39,212 bases of DNA from an uncultured Bacteroidaceae bacterium (GTDB taxonomy: Bacteria; Bacteroidota; Bacteroidia; Bacteroidales; Bacteroidaceae). Location of the stretch: contig CAJOJD010000011.1 in assembly GCA_905234745.1 (NCBI GenBank), forward strand, positions 1 to 39,212, read 5' to 3'. Under the pieces are notes generated by a model. The model was not told where the DNA came from and searched no databases. It saw only the letters and a program-made list of their open reading frames with translations. A program made the position numbers and the translations under genes. Position 1 is the first letter of the stretch. Each line of letters begins with the position of its first letter. Positions 23,242 through 32,048 of this stretch are shown piece by piece.

Positions 23242-24290
23242 TTGAAACGGAAAAAATAGAAAACTGCTCCCTGATTGCAGGCCCCTGCAGCGCCGAGTCC
23301 CGCACCCAGGTACTGGAATGCGCCGTCAGTCTGGCTAAGCAGGGAGTGAAAGTGTTCCGCGCCGGAGTGTGGAAGCCACGCACCCGTCCGGGCAACTTTG
23401 AGGGTGCGGGAGAACCGGCACTTGAGTGGCTCAAGGAGGTAAAAACACAGACAGGCATGAAAGTAACCACCGAGGTTGCCAATGCCCGCCACGTGGAGGC
23501 CGCGCTGAAAGCCGGCATTGACATTCTGTGGATAGGTGCACGTACCACAACCAGCCCATTCGCCGTACAGGAGGTGGCCGATGCCCTTCGCGGCACCGAC
23601 ATTCCGGTTCTGGTAAAGAACCCCATCAACGCCGAGTTGGAACTCTGGATAGGTGCATTCGAGCGTCTGGCCGGTGCAGGCATCAAACGCATGGCCGCCA
23701 TTCACCGCGGATTCAGTTCGTACTACGAGCGTGTTTACAGATACTCTCCGGAGTGGCAGATACCCATTGAACTGCGCCGCCGCATACCCGGTCTGCAGGT
23801 AATATGTGACCCAAGTCACATGGCAGGACGCAGTGAAATGGTCCCCCATCTTGCACAGATGGCACTGGATATGAAAACCGACGGACTGTTCATTGAGGTG
23901 CATCCCAATCCCAGCCAGGCCTTGAGCGACAATATGCAGCAACTTACCCCTGCTCAGTTCAGTGACATGATGGGAAAACTAGTGTTCCACCGTGAACCTG
24001 AACCCGCTGACATAAAGTTCATGGAGCCCTATCGGTCACGGCTGAGTGATATAGACCTGCAGCTCATACAGGACCTTGCAGACCGTTTCCACGTCACCGG
24101 CAGCATAGGTGAATACAAGAATTTACACAACCTTGCCATACTCCAGCCCGAACGCTACAATGCCATTTCCGATATACTTACCCAGAAGGGAAAGGAGTTG
24201 GGACTGGACGAGGATTTCATCCGTCTGCTTTTTGAGACCATTCATGCCGAGAGCATTCGTTGCCAGATTAACAAAAAGAACACAATATGA
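23238..24290 (+). CDS. Bifunctional DAHP synthase / chorismate mutase
   Basis: Couples the first step of the shikimate pathway (PEP + erythrose-4-phosphate to DAHP) with chorismate to prephenate. Residues about 1-250 are a class I-beta (KDO8PS-like) DAHP synthase: AGPCSAESRTQVLE, VKNPINAELELW near 132, AAIHRGFSSY near 155 and CDPSHMAGRSEMV near 190. Residues about 262-345 are an AroQ-type chorismate mutase: YRSRLSDIDLQLIQDLADRF, IGEYKN, and ETIHAESIRCQ. This arrangement is common in Bacteroidota, where the mutase acts as the feedback-sensing domain for prephenate or aromatic products. It overlaps recQ by 4 nt and the next gene by 4 nt; the functional link to DNA repair is not obvious. Confidence 0.95.
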   Translation: MIETEKIENCSLIAGPCSAESRTQVLECAVSLAKQGVKVFRAGVWKPRTRPGNFEGAGEPALEWLKEVKTQTGMKVTTEVANARHVEAALKAGIDILWIGARTTTSPFAVQEVADALRGTDIPVLVKNPINAELELWIGAFERLAGAGIKRMAAIHRGFSSYYERVYRYSPEWQIPIELRRRIPGLQVICDPSHMAGRSEMVPHLAQMALDMKTDGLFIEVHPNPSQALSDNMQQLTPAQFSDMMGKLVFHREPEPADIKFMEPYRSRLSDIDLQLIQDLADRFHVTGSIGEYKNLHNLAILQPERYNAISDILTQKGKELGLDEDFIRLLFETIHAESIRCQINKKNTI

Positions 24291-24946
24291 ATATGAAAAA
24301 GAGTCTTTTATTTTTGATGTCAGTCTTAGTACTGACTCTCTCCGCTTGCAAAAGCGAGCCTACCCGTGTAGCCTGCGTAGGCGACAGCATTACCTATGGC
24401 CACGGTATCAAAGACCGCGACCACGACACCTACCCCGCCCTTCTGAGCGCAATGCTCGGTGAGAAGTATGATGTCCGCAACTTTGGCGTAAGCGGATCCA
24501 CCACGATGATGGGTACCGATATGCCTTACATGAACGAGCAGGCATACAAGGACGCCCTGGCATTCAATCCGCAGATCGTTACGATCAAGTTGGGCACAAA
24601 TGACAGCAAGCCCTACAACTGGAGCGGCAGCGACCATTTCAAGAAGGACCTGAAGACCCTGATCGAGTCATTCCGTGCATTACCTTCAAAACCCGAGATC
24701 TGGCTTTGCCTTCCGGTTCCCGCCTACGGTCACGCATGGAGCATCAATGACAGCGTAATATACAACGGCGTCATTCCCTACATCAGGGAGGTGGCCCAGG
24801 AGGAGAACATTCCCCTTGTAGACCTCAATACCCCCATGCAGGGAAAGCGTCAGTATTTCCCCGACACCATCCATCCCAACGAGGAGGGCCAGAAACTGCT
24901 GGCTCAGCTCATCTTCGATGCAGTGTTCGCCAAGAAAAAGAAATAA
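24287..24946 (+). CDS. SGNH/GDSL-type hydrolase lipoprotein
   Basis: A 219-residue lipoprotein (Met3 at 24293 is an alternative start) with lipobox LSAC at Cys21, followed by KSEP. The residues after Cys are not acidic, so it is probably retained facing the periplasm. SGNH blocks are clear: CVGDSITYGHG (Ser nucleophile) near 30, a conserved Gly in NFGVSGSTT, IKLGTNDSKPYNW (Asn) near 102, and DTIHPNEEGQKLL (Asp/His) near 193. Such enzymes remove acyl or acetyl groups from glycans or lipids; homologous forms in Bacteroidales are often sialate or carbohydrate esterases. The substrate cannot be told from sequence. Its start overlaps the preceding stop (ATGA), so it belongs to the recJ chain. Confidence 0.9.
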   Translation: MNMKKSLLFLMSVLVLTLSACKSEPTRVACVGDSITYGHGIKDRDHDTYPALLSAMLGEKYDVRNFGVSGSTTMMGTDMPYMNEQAYKDALAFNPQIVTIKLGTNDSKPYNWSGSDHFKKDLKTLIESFRALPSKPEIWLCLPVPAYGHAWSINDSVIYNGVIPYIREVAQEENIPLVDLNTPMQGKRQYFPDTIHPNEEGQKLLAQLIFDAVFAKKKK

Positions 24947-24970
24947 CCAATAGAACCTTAAAACAATAAC

Positions 24971-25897
24971 ATGGATTCAATTCTTAAGATCGAGCACGTG
25001 TCCAAGACATATACCGGACACAAGGCTCTTGACGATGTATCAATGGAGATCCCGCGTGGCTCCATCTACGGTTTGCTCGGCCCCAACGGAGCCGGTAAGA
25101 CCACACTCATCCGTGTGGTCAATCACATGACGATACCAGATTGCGGTAAAGTCTGGTTTGAGGGCCATGAGATAACAGCCGAAGACATATACCAGATAGG
25201 TTATATGCCCGAAGAGCGTGGTCTCTACAAGAAGATGAAGGTCGGTGAACAGGCCGTCTTCTTTGCACGCATGCGCGGTATGGGTCGCCAACAGGCTGTA
25301 CGCAAACTGCACGAGTGGTTTGACCGCCTGGGACTCATCGATTGGTGGGACAAGAAGGTCGAAGACCTGTCAAAGGGTATGGCCCAGAAGGTACAGTTCA
25401 TAACAACCGTCGTTCATGAGCCCAAGCTGCTCATATTCGATGAGCCGTTCTCCGGTTTTGACCCCATCAATGCCGATTTGCTCAAGCAGGAGATACTGGG
25501 TCTGCGTGACCGTGGTGCCACAGTGATTTTCTCAACCCACAACATGGAATCAGTCGAGGAGATCTGCGATGACATCACCCTCATCAACAAATCCCACAAC
25601 ATCCTGTCCGGATCTGTCGAGGAGATACGTCGCAAGGCCGGCGGAAACACCTTCCAGGTACTTTACAGCGGCACCCATGAGGATTTCTGCGCCGCAGTCA
25701 CCGGCAAGGCCAACCTTATCGGACAGTCAGAGGGCGTGATTGGAGGTTACACCCAGCAGAAGATCCATATCGCATCCGATGACGACGTGCGTGCGGTCAT
25801 CGGCTCACTCAATGACAGCGTTAACCTGCGTTCTTTCCAGGAGATCATTCCCAGTATGAACGATATATTCATCCGTGCCGTGAACGGTACACTTTAA
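24971..25897 (+). CDS. ABC transporter ATP-binding subunit (NatA-like)
   Basis: A 308-residue cytoplasmic ATPase. Walker A GPNGAGKTT near 38, Q-loop region GYMPEERGLYKKMKV, signature LSKGMAQKVQF (an LSxGM variant of LSGGQ) near 137, Walker B LLIFDEPFSGFDP near 155 and H-loop STHNMES near 188. The C-terminal domain (about 215-308) is the DUF4162 type seen in NatA/CcmA-like exporter ATPases. It pairs with the permease 12 nt downstream; the type suggests export of Na+, lipid or an antibiotic-like compound. Because the permease is frameshifted, the complex may not be functional in this sequence. Confidence 0.93.
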   Translation: MDSILKIEHVSKTYTGHKALDDVSMEIPRGSIYGLLGPNGAGKTTLIRVVNHMTIPDCGKVWFEGHEITAEDIYQIGYMPEERGLYKKMKVGEQAVFFARMRGMGRQQAVRKLHEWFDRLGLIDWWDKKVEDLSKGMAQKVQFITTVVHEPKLLIFDEPFSGFDPINADLLKQEILGLRDRGATVIFSTHNMESVEEICDDITLINKSHNILSGSVEEIRRKAGGNTFQVLYSGTHEDFCAAVTGKANLIGQSEGVIGGYTQQKIHIASDDDVRAVIGSLNDSVNLRSFQEIIPSMNDIFIRAVNGTL

Positions 25898-25909
25898 ACA
25901 GCTACAACT

Positions 25910-27222
25910 ATGAACAACAAGATAGGTCTTATAGTAGAACGTGAGTTTGCAGAGAGAGTACGCAAAAAATCATTCATCGTAAGTACTCTGCTCACACCGT
26001 TGTTTATGATTGCCATGATGGTGCTGCCCAGCGTCATGATGCTCAAGGGTAATTCAGATACCAAGAACGTGGTGGTAATTGACAATTCACCCGAACAGTT
26101 TGTAGGCAAACAGCTCACATCGGGCAAGACGGTAGCCTTCAATCTGCTTCCGGAGGGCGAAACTCTGGGCAAAGCACGTATGGAGCATAAGTCGGAATAC
26201 GGTATTCTGGTTATCGGAAACGACATTCTTGACAATCCCCAGAACCTCCAGCTCATACTTAATGACGCATCATCCATGAGCGTCGAGGAGAATATACAGA
26301 GCCAGATTCAGGGAATCCTGCGCACAGAGCGCCTCAAACGCTACGACCTGGAGAACATGGACCAGATCCTGGCCGATGCCAACGTACGCGTAAACAGTCT
26401 ACAGACACTCAAGAACAACGAGCAGGAGGATGACGATAACATGGAGCGCACATCCACAGCCGCATCATGGGGACTGGGCCTGATTCTGGGCATGCTGCTC
26501 TATTTCATCCTGATAGTTTACGGTCAGCAGGTTCTGCAGTCTGTAATTGATGAGAAGCAGACCCGCGTGCTTGACGTCATGGTTACATCTTGCACCCCGT
26601 TTGAACTTATGATGGGTAAGATTCTGGGTATCGCCGTAGTTGCTGCCCTCCAGATTGTAATCTGGGCTGTCCTGATTATCGGTGCCAGCGCATTCGTAAT
26701 GCCGCTCGTAGCCGGTAAGTTGGGAGTGGACACCGCAGCCATTGCAGCAACTGCCGCTTCATCAGGTTCCGAGTTAGCCGGTATCGTAGGTAAATTCACC
26801 GATGTAAGTTTCCTGGCCTCCTGGAACTGCTGCTCTATATCGTAGGCGGATTCCTGTTCTATGCATCAATGTATGCAGCCATAGGTTCAGCCGTTGATAC
26901 CCCGCAGGATGCAGCCCAGTTCAACGGAATCATCATGATGCCGGTAATTATAGCCATAATGGTAATGATGAGCGTAATGAACGATCCCAACTCCGACCTG
27001 GTGTTCTGGTGCTCCATCATCCCGTTCACATCACCTATCGTGATGATGGCCCGCATACCTTTCGGCATCCCCACATGGCAGGTTGCAGTATCACTTGTGG
27101 TACTCTACATATCATTCGTCGCAATGACATGGGTAGCCGCACGCATATTCCGCGTAGGCGTATTCATGCACGGCAAGAAACCCACCTGGAAAGACTTAGG
27201 TGCCTGGATCAAGATGAAATGA
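25910..27222 (+). pseudogene. ABC-2 type permease (NatB-like), interrupted by a frameshift
   Basis: Partner of the preceding ATPase, about 437 residues if restored. The first frame (25910-26845) has an N-terminal span (STLLTPLFMIAMMVLPSVMML), a large extracytoplasmic region and spans up to residue 302, then ends in ASWNCCSIS. The remaining protein continues in another frame from CTC at 26818: LLELLLYIVGGFLFYASMYAAIGS and on to WIKMK. One base is missing at about 26810-26820 relative to an intact gene. No slippery heptamer is seen there, so a mutation or sequencing error is likelier than programmed frameshifting. The ORF 26869-27222 is the C-terminal remainder, not a separate gene. The TGA stop is the first triplet of repeat copy C. 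Confidence 0.88.
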
Positions 27223-27250
27223 CACAAAGGGGTCAGACCCCTTTGTGCTA
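27220..27250. repeat. Palindromic repeat, copy C, shared by two convergent 3' ends
   Basis: TGACACAAAGGGGTC-A-GACCCCTTTGTGCTA; the inner 12 bp (CACAAAGGGGTC) pair perfectly. Its first bases are the permease TGA stop and its last (CTA) the antiporter TAG stop on minus. A 26-nt stretch including TGAAA just before the arm is identical to copy B. Confidence 0.9.
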
Positions 27251-29512
27251 TGCCCACCAGTCGCAGGCCGATTTTTCGCCTGCCAGCCAGACTATATCGC
27301 CAGTTTTGAAGCGATAGTCTGGCTTGGGATTGGTGGTAACCTGACCGTCGCTCACTACACTTATCACCATGCAGCCGTAAGAGCGCATATCGGTCTCACG
27401 CAGAGTCTTGCCCGTGAGCCACGAATCCTCCTTCAGGGTGATGCTCTCCAACTCGAATGCACGCGGTGCCAAGGCATCGGCATCGGTCTCTTCGGGAACA
27501 TAGACGTTCTCGGTCATATCCTTGCGGAACTCGGCCAGTTGCTCCTTAGTGCCCACAGCCAGCAGTTTGTCCATGGGGAATATCATCTCCTCTCCCTTGG
27601 GTATCATAATACTGCGGCTACCGCGAATAATCTTTACAATATTCACTCCCGATTTGTGTCGGAACGGCAGGTCGCGCAGCATCTTGCCGGCGTATAGTGA
27701 ATCGGCCGATATGGTTATCATGTCGGTCTTTACGTTGTAGCGTGACATCTTGTCGCTGACCGATGAGGTGACGGGAGCCATTCGGCGCTGACGCTGCTCC
27801 TTCTCGTTCAGGTTGGCCATGAAACGGTCCTCGACAATGGTGAACTTGCTTATTGAACGGCGGCCGATGAAGAAGAACGCCACACCCGATACCAGAATCA
27901 GCAGGAATGTCCAGAAAGCAAGGTCAAAGTGAGTGGCTATGACACTCAGGACAAATCCCATGGCAATCAGTATTCGCAGCAAAGCCAGCGATATTACCGG
28001 CCAGATATTGGCCTGCCTTGCCTTGATGAGTTTGATCGATGAGCGGTTTATGTCATCGCCCGAGATGGCTATTCCCACCAGGAACGGTGACATGACCACA
28101 AGCGTCGTCACCACGCTGATAAGGTTGCGAACAAAAGGCGAAAGGCTATCCAGACGGCTTATTATGTACTTGTCCAGGAATATGTGCGAGCCCAGGTCAA
28201 TGGCAATCAGGATTACTCCATAAAGCAGTACTCTCAGGGCCAGGTTCTTGATAAGGCGTTTCCACTCGTTCTGGGCGGCTGCAGTATTGTTGCGGTCCTG
28301 AGTTGAGAATGAGTTTATCCTGTCTACAAACTGCTCCGGCAGTTTCTTTATCAGGAACTCATATGCAGGAGTGCCCGCCTTAATCATATAAGGTGTAGTG
28401 AAGGTAGTTATGACCGATACCGTGATTATGACAGGATAGATAAAGTCACGCATCACACCCAGTGATACGCCCAGACCGGCAATGATGAACGAGAATTCAC
28501 CCAACTGTGCCAGACTGAAACCGGCGTGTACCGCGTTGTCCAGTCCCTGACCTGCCAGAACCGCGCCTGACGTGGAGAAAAACAGTATTCCCGCCATTAC
28601 CGTAATGGTCAGGACAAGAATCGTCCCCCAGTGCTCCGCAATCACATGCGGATCTACCATCATACCTACCGACACAAAGAATATGGCTCCGAACAGGTCC
28701 TTGATACCCTTGGTAAGATGCATTATATGCTCACTCTCAAGAGTTTCGGCCAGGATGGAACCCATCACGAATGCGCCCAGAGCCTCGGAGAATCCGGCCA
28801 GACTGGCCAGCGTCACCATCACGAAACAGAGTCCCAGACTTACCAGAAGCAGTATCTCGTCATTCAGGTATTTATGGGCTTTCTTAAGTATGGTGGGAAT
28901 CATGTAGATACCCACAAGGAACCAGAGTATAAGGAAGAACACCAGTTTGGCTAGACCCATGAGCATCTCTCCGCCTGCGAATTTATTTGACACGGCCATA
29001 GTGGAGAGCAGCACCATGAGCACCACGGCTATCAGGTCCTCAAACACCAGGGCACCGAACACCAGCGGAGCGAACGGACGGTCCTTGTAACCCAGATCAT
29101 CATAAGCCTTGATGATGATAGTGGTCGATGACATGGAGAGCATACCGCCCAGGAATATGGATTCCATATTGCTCCACCCTATGGCCTCACCCACCAGGAA
29201 TCCAAGTATGAACATACCCAGGCACTGGGTCATTGCTGTAATCAGGGCACTGCTGCCCACCTTGATGAGTTTCTTGAAACTGAACTCCAGTCCCAATGCG
29301 AACAATAGGAATATGATACCTATATCGGACCATTCCTTTACCTGAACGGTGCTGGTAACCGTAGGGAACAGACCCATATGCGGTCCCACCAGGAAACCGG
29401 CCACAATATAGCCAAGTATGAGCGGTTGTTTGAGTGCTTTTGATATGATGGTAAAGACTCCGGCCGAAATCAGTATCAGCGCAAGGTCCTTTACAAGATT
29501 GGCTTCTTCCAT
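27248..29512 (-). CDS. Kef-type cation:proton antiporter with TrkA-C domains
   Basis: A CPA2-family inner-membrane antiporter of 754 residues from MEEANLVKDLALIL (29512); the six upstream residues of the track ORF are not needed. Residues about 1-400 form the Na+/H+-exchanger membrane domain: ILGYIVAGFLVGPH, SDIGIIFLLFALGLEFS, FGALVFEDLIAV near 160 (ion-binding Asp). A second hydrophobic region (about 430-560) with several spans follows. The C-terminus has two RCK_C/TrkA-C-like domains (about 590-670 and 690-754: RDLPFRHKSGVNIVKIIRGS, YRFKTGDIVWLAGE). There is no clear full KTN nucleotide-binding domain. It probably exports K+ in exchange for H+, controlled by ligand at the C-terminal domains. 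It is monocistronic; its stop is inside repeat copy C. Confidence 0.92.
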   Translation of the reverse strand: MEEANLVKDLALILISAGVFTIISKALKQPLILGYIVAGFLVGPHMGLFPTVTSTVQVKEWSDIGIIFLLFALGLEFSFKKLIKVGSSALITAMTQCLGMFILGFLVGEAIGWSNMESIFLGGMLSMSSTTIIIKAYDDLGYKDRPFAPLVFGALVFEDLIAVVLMVLLSTMAVSNKFAGGEMLMGLAKLVFFLILWFLVGIYMIPTILKKAHKYLNDEILLLVSLGLCFVMVTLASLAGFSEALGAFVMGSILAETLESEHIMHLTKGIKDLFGAIFFVSVGMMVDPHVIAEHWGTILVLTITVMAGILFFSTSGAVLAGQGLDNAVHAGFSLAQLGEFSFIIAGLGVSLGVMRDFIYPVIITVSVITTFTTPYMIKAGTPAYEFLIKKLPEQFVDRINSFSTQDRNNTAAAQNEWKRLIKNLALRVLLYGVILIAIDLGSHIFLDKYIISRLDSLSPFVRNLISVVTTLVVMSPFLVGIAISGDDINRSSIKLIKARQANIWPVISLALLRILIAMGFVLSVIATHFDLAFWTFLLILVSGVAFFFIGRRSISKFTIVEDRFMANLNEKEQRQRRMAPVTSSVSDKMSRYNVKTDMITISADSLYAGKMLRDLPFRHKSGVNIVKIIRGSRSIMIPKGEEMIFPMDKLLAVGTKEQLAEFRKDMTENVYVPEETDADALAPRAFELESITLKEDSWLTGKTLRETDMRSYGCMVISVVSDGQVTTNPKPDYRFKTGDIVWLAGEKSACDWWA

Positions 29513-29532
29513 AATCCTTATGTTTATCAATA

Positions 29533-29561
29533 CAAAATTACTACTTTGAGTAGAGAGTCAA
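29533..29561 (-). promoter_or_regulatory. Promoter of the Kef-type antiporter gene
   Basis: On the minus strand TAATTTTG (29533-29540) matches TAnnTTTG; TTG (29559-29561) is 18 nt upstream. The predicted leader is about 15 nt. Confidence 0.5.
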
Positions 29562-29575
29562 TAACAAAAAAATAA

Positions 29576-29583
29576 TAAATTTG
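29576..29583 (+). promoter_or_regulatory. -7 box of the cobalamin operon
   Basis: TAAATTTG matches TAnnTTTG and ends 14 nt before the riboswitch P1 stem, so the transcript would begin just before the aptamer. No well-placed -33 element is seen (TTTG at 29545 is 27 nt away). Confidence 0.5.
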
Positions 29584-29597
29584 TAGTCCGATACGGT

Positions 29598-29767
29598 GAT
29601 GCAGCCACCCGCGGTGACTGCATAGAGGGAATCCGGTGAAAATCCGGAACAGTGCCCGCTACTGTAAAGTCCACCATATCCCGGAGATATCTGTTTGCCA
29701 CTGCTTAATAAAAGGACGGGCGGGAAGGCACTCCAGGGAGGGACCAAGTCAGGAAACCTGCCGCATC
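29598..29767 (+). ncRNA. Cobalamin (B12) riboswitch aptamer
   Basis: Binds adenosylcobalamin or a related corrinoid in the leader RNA and lowers expression of the downstream genes. The conserved blocks are present: AGGGAATCCGGTGAAAATCC, GTGCCCGCTACTGTAAAGTC, and the B12 box AAGTCAGGAAACCTGCC near 29746-29762. GATGC (29598-29602) pairs with GCATC (29763-29767) as P1. Length and order fit the class. It controls the two TonB receptors directly and probably the whole operon to cobJ. Confidence 0.97.
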
Positions 29768-29777
29768 AATTATTTAT

Positions 29778-29816
29778 GGACAACGGTTCCGGGACAGAAC
29801 CAGTCCGCACTTTTTT
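29778..29816 (+). terminator. Terminator of the B12 riboswitch expression platform
   Basis: GGAC...GTCC enclosing GGTTC-CGGGACA-GAACC, then GCAC and TTTTTT (29811-29816), 10 nt before the first receptor start. A competing stem GGAC (29792)-GTCC (29803) is possible. The T-run favours control by transcription termination, though the hairpin could also mask the translation start. Confidence 0.7.
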
Positions 29817-29825
29817 ATTTCTTGA

Positions 29826-32048
29826 ATGGTAATGCTTAAGAAACTGATTCTGTCAGTGTTTGCATTTGTCGCCATGCCCGTATGCGCACAGGTTACATTG
29901 GGCGGCATAGTTATTGACTCTGAGACCGGCAAGCCGGTACAAGGGGCGAATATCCGCGTGGAGCATAGTCTGAGCGGTACATCGGCCAACAGTAAGGGAG
30001 AATTCTCAATAACCAACCTCCCACAGCAGGAGAGTTACAAACTCAGTGTCACCCATGTATCATATCTGCCTGTAACAGTAACTACCGCAGCGGACAACAG
30101 CATAATCATCAAGATGCAGGAGAGTTACATCAACCAGGGGCAGGTGGTGGTTACCGGAACCGGAACGCACCGCCGTATGACCAACTCTCCGGTACCCATC
30201 CAGGTAATCACCGCCAAGGATATTGAGAATGCGGGAGCCACGTCACTTGAGGATGCCCTGACCCGACTGTCTCCCAATATCACCACCATGACCAACGGCA
30301 TGGGCACGTTCCTGAACCTGAACGGTATGAGCCAGGACTACATGATAATCCTGGAGAACGGCCATCGTCTGGGCGGCGACGAGCGTATGGCACGCATCAG
30401 CACAGGCAACATCAAACGCATTGAAATTCAGAGCGGTGCAGCATCGGCCCTGTACGGAAGCGAGGCTATAGGCGGTGTAATAAACATAATAACCGATGAC
30501 TCCAAGAACGGAATAGGTGCATCAAGTTACACCCACTACACCAGCCACGGCCGTTTTACTCAGACTGTCGATGCCGATGTATCGCAGGGCCGTCTGTCAT
30601 CATACACCACGTACCAGCGCAAGGAGGCCGATAACTGGCAGGTAAACGACATTGACGAAGAGGGCAACAAGACCGGACGCCCTATGTCTATGGGCTACCG
30701 TTCCGATAACCTGAGCCAGCGTTTCACCTATGCCGTAACAGACAAGCTTAACCTATCGGTGCGCGGCAACTACAACGACTATGAGACCCGCCGTCCCGAG
30801 AGCGCCACATACTTCAAGAAAAGCGGCGGCGACTTCAAGGAGACCCAAGCCTACACCTACAACATGTCGCACCATACCTGGCTGTACGGTCTGAGCGCAG
30901 ATTACATGATCAGCTCAGCTGCCTATTTCGAGGCCGATTTCTACAGTGACAACTTCAGGTCGTCATACAGGTATTTCAGCAAGAGCGGATCATTCCTGCC
31001 CGGTGATGAACAGGTACGCAAAGAGACCGCCTACTATGACGGGACCCTTAAAGGTATATTCAAGCCCAATGATATGAACAAGCTTTCGGTCGGTATGGAG
31101 TATATCAACGAACAGCTTGACAGTGAATCGGACAACATCAGGAGTGAGAGTATGTTCACCGCTGCCGCTTTTGTGCAGGATGAACTCTCCCTTACTGATG
31201 ACATTCAGGCTGTGGCCGGCGTCCGTTACCTCTACAACGGTAATTTCAGGAGCCATGCCACACCTAATGTATCACTTATGTACAAGCCCGGCAATTTCAG
31301 GTTCCGCGCAGCCTGGTCGTCCGGATACCGCGCTCCCACTCTGAGTCAGATCTATGCCACCGACCAGGCCAAGAGCACCAGCCGTGCCACGGTGGGCAAT
31401 CCCGCGCTCAAGCCTGAGAAGAGCACGTCGGCTTCACTCAATGCCGAGTTCTCAAACCAGCGTCTTTCAGTTTCTGTAACCGGAATGGTAAACAACGTGA
31501 CCGATATGATCAACTACCGTGTACTGAGTGATGCGGAGATATCGGCCATGGGATACGATGACCTTCATGCCCAGTTCAGCACCATACGCCAGCGCAGCAA
31601 CATTGATGAGGCTCACATAAAGAGCCTGAGCGCCAATGCCAATGTCTATGTAGGAGCCGGATTCACCCTGGGAGGCGGATACATACTGACTGACTCCAAG
31701 GCCATAAGTGACGGCAAGGAGACTCCGGTTGACAAGAGCGTAAAGCACAGCGGTAATGTAAACGCCCGCTGGGACCACAACTGGGGAGACTACCATATGA
31801 ACATAAACCTGAACGGTCACATACAGAGTGAACGCTGGTCAAGCACCTACGGATATGCTCCGGGATACAGCCAGTGGGACCTGAACACCACCCATACGTT
31901 CTATGTGGAGGATTTCATCCTGGAGCCGGGTCTGGGTATTGAGAACATCTTCAATGAGCGCGATACACGTCCGTGGAACAGTAACTTCTCGACCATAAGT
32001 CCGGGTCGTGCCGTTTATGTAAGCCTGGCCCTTAAATTCCGCAAGTAA
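29826..32048 (+). CDS. TonB-dependent outer-membrane receptor, probably for a corrinoid (first of two)
   Basis: A 740-residue receptor (Met3 at 29832 is an equally good start). The signal peptide ends near VCAQ. Residues about 22-105 form a carboxypeptidase-regulatory-like beta-sandwich (GGIVIDSETGKPVQGANIRV), common in Bacteroidota receptors. The plug at about 110-225 contains VVVTGTGTHRRM and GAASALYGSEAIGGVINIIT, followed by a beta-barrel ending in an aromatic strand (YVSLALKFRK). Its place directly behind the B12 riboswitch and upstream of the Btu genes implies uptake of cobalamin or another corrinoid. Its stop abuts the start of the second receptor with no gap, so the two are translated together. 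Confidence 0.92.
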   Translation: MVMLKKLILSVFAFVAMPVCAQVTLGGIVIDSETGKPVQGANIRVEHSLSGTSANSKGEFSITNLPQQESYKLSVTHVSYLPVTVTTAADNSIIIKMQESYINQGQVVVTGTGTHRRMTNSPVPIQVITAKDIENAGATSLEDALTRLSPNITTMTNGMGTFLNLNGMSQDYMIILENGHRLGGDERMARISTGNIKRIEIQSGAASALYGSEAIGGVINIITDDSKNGIGASSYTHYTSHGRFTQTVDADVSQGRLSSYTTYQRKEADNWQVNDIDEEGNKTGRPMSMGYRSDNLSQRFTYAVTDKLNLSVRGNYNDYETRRPESATYFKKSGGDFKETQAYTYNMSHHTWLYGLSADYMISSAAYFEADFYSDNFRSSYRYFSKSGSFLPGDEQVRKETAYYDGTLKGIFKPNDMNKLSVGMEYINEQLDSESDNIRSESMFTAAAFVQDELSLTDDIQAVAGVRYLYNGNFRSHATPNVSLMYKPGNFRFRAAWSSGYRAPTLSQIYATDQAKSTSRATVGNPALKPEKSTSASLNAEFSNQRLSVSVTGMVNNVTDMINYRVLSDAEISAMGYDDLHAQFSTIRQRSNIDEAHIKSLSANANVYVGAGFTLGGGYILTDSKAISDGKETPVDKSVKHSGNVNARWDHNWGDYHMNINLNGHIQSERWSSTYGYAPGYSQWDLNTTHTFYVEDFILEPGLGIENIFNERDTRPWNSNFSTISPGRAVYVSLALKFRK

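Noticed and set aside
26800-26850. Programmed -1 frameshift in the ABC permease
   Set aside because: The reading resumes one base back, but no slippery heptamer or clear downstream stem is visible; a deletion or sequence error is simpler.
26869-27222. Separate 117-aa membrane protein gene
   Set aside because: It is the C-terminal part of the frameshifted permease; homologous frame continues upstream of its first Met.
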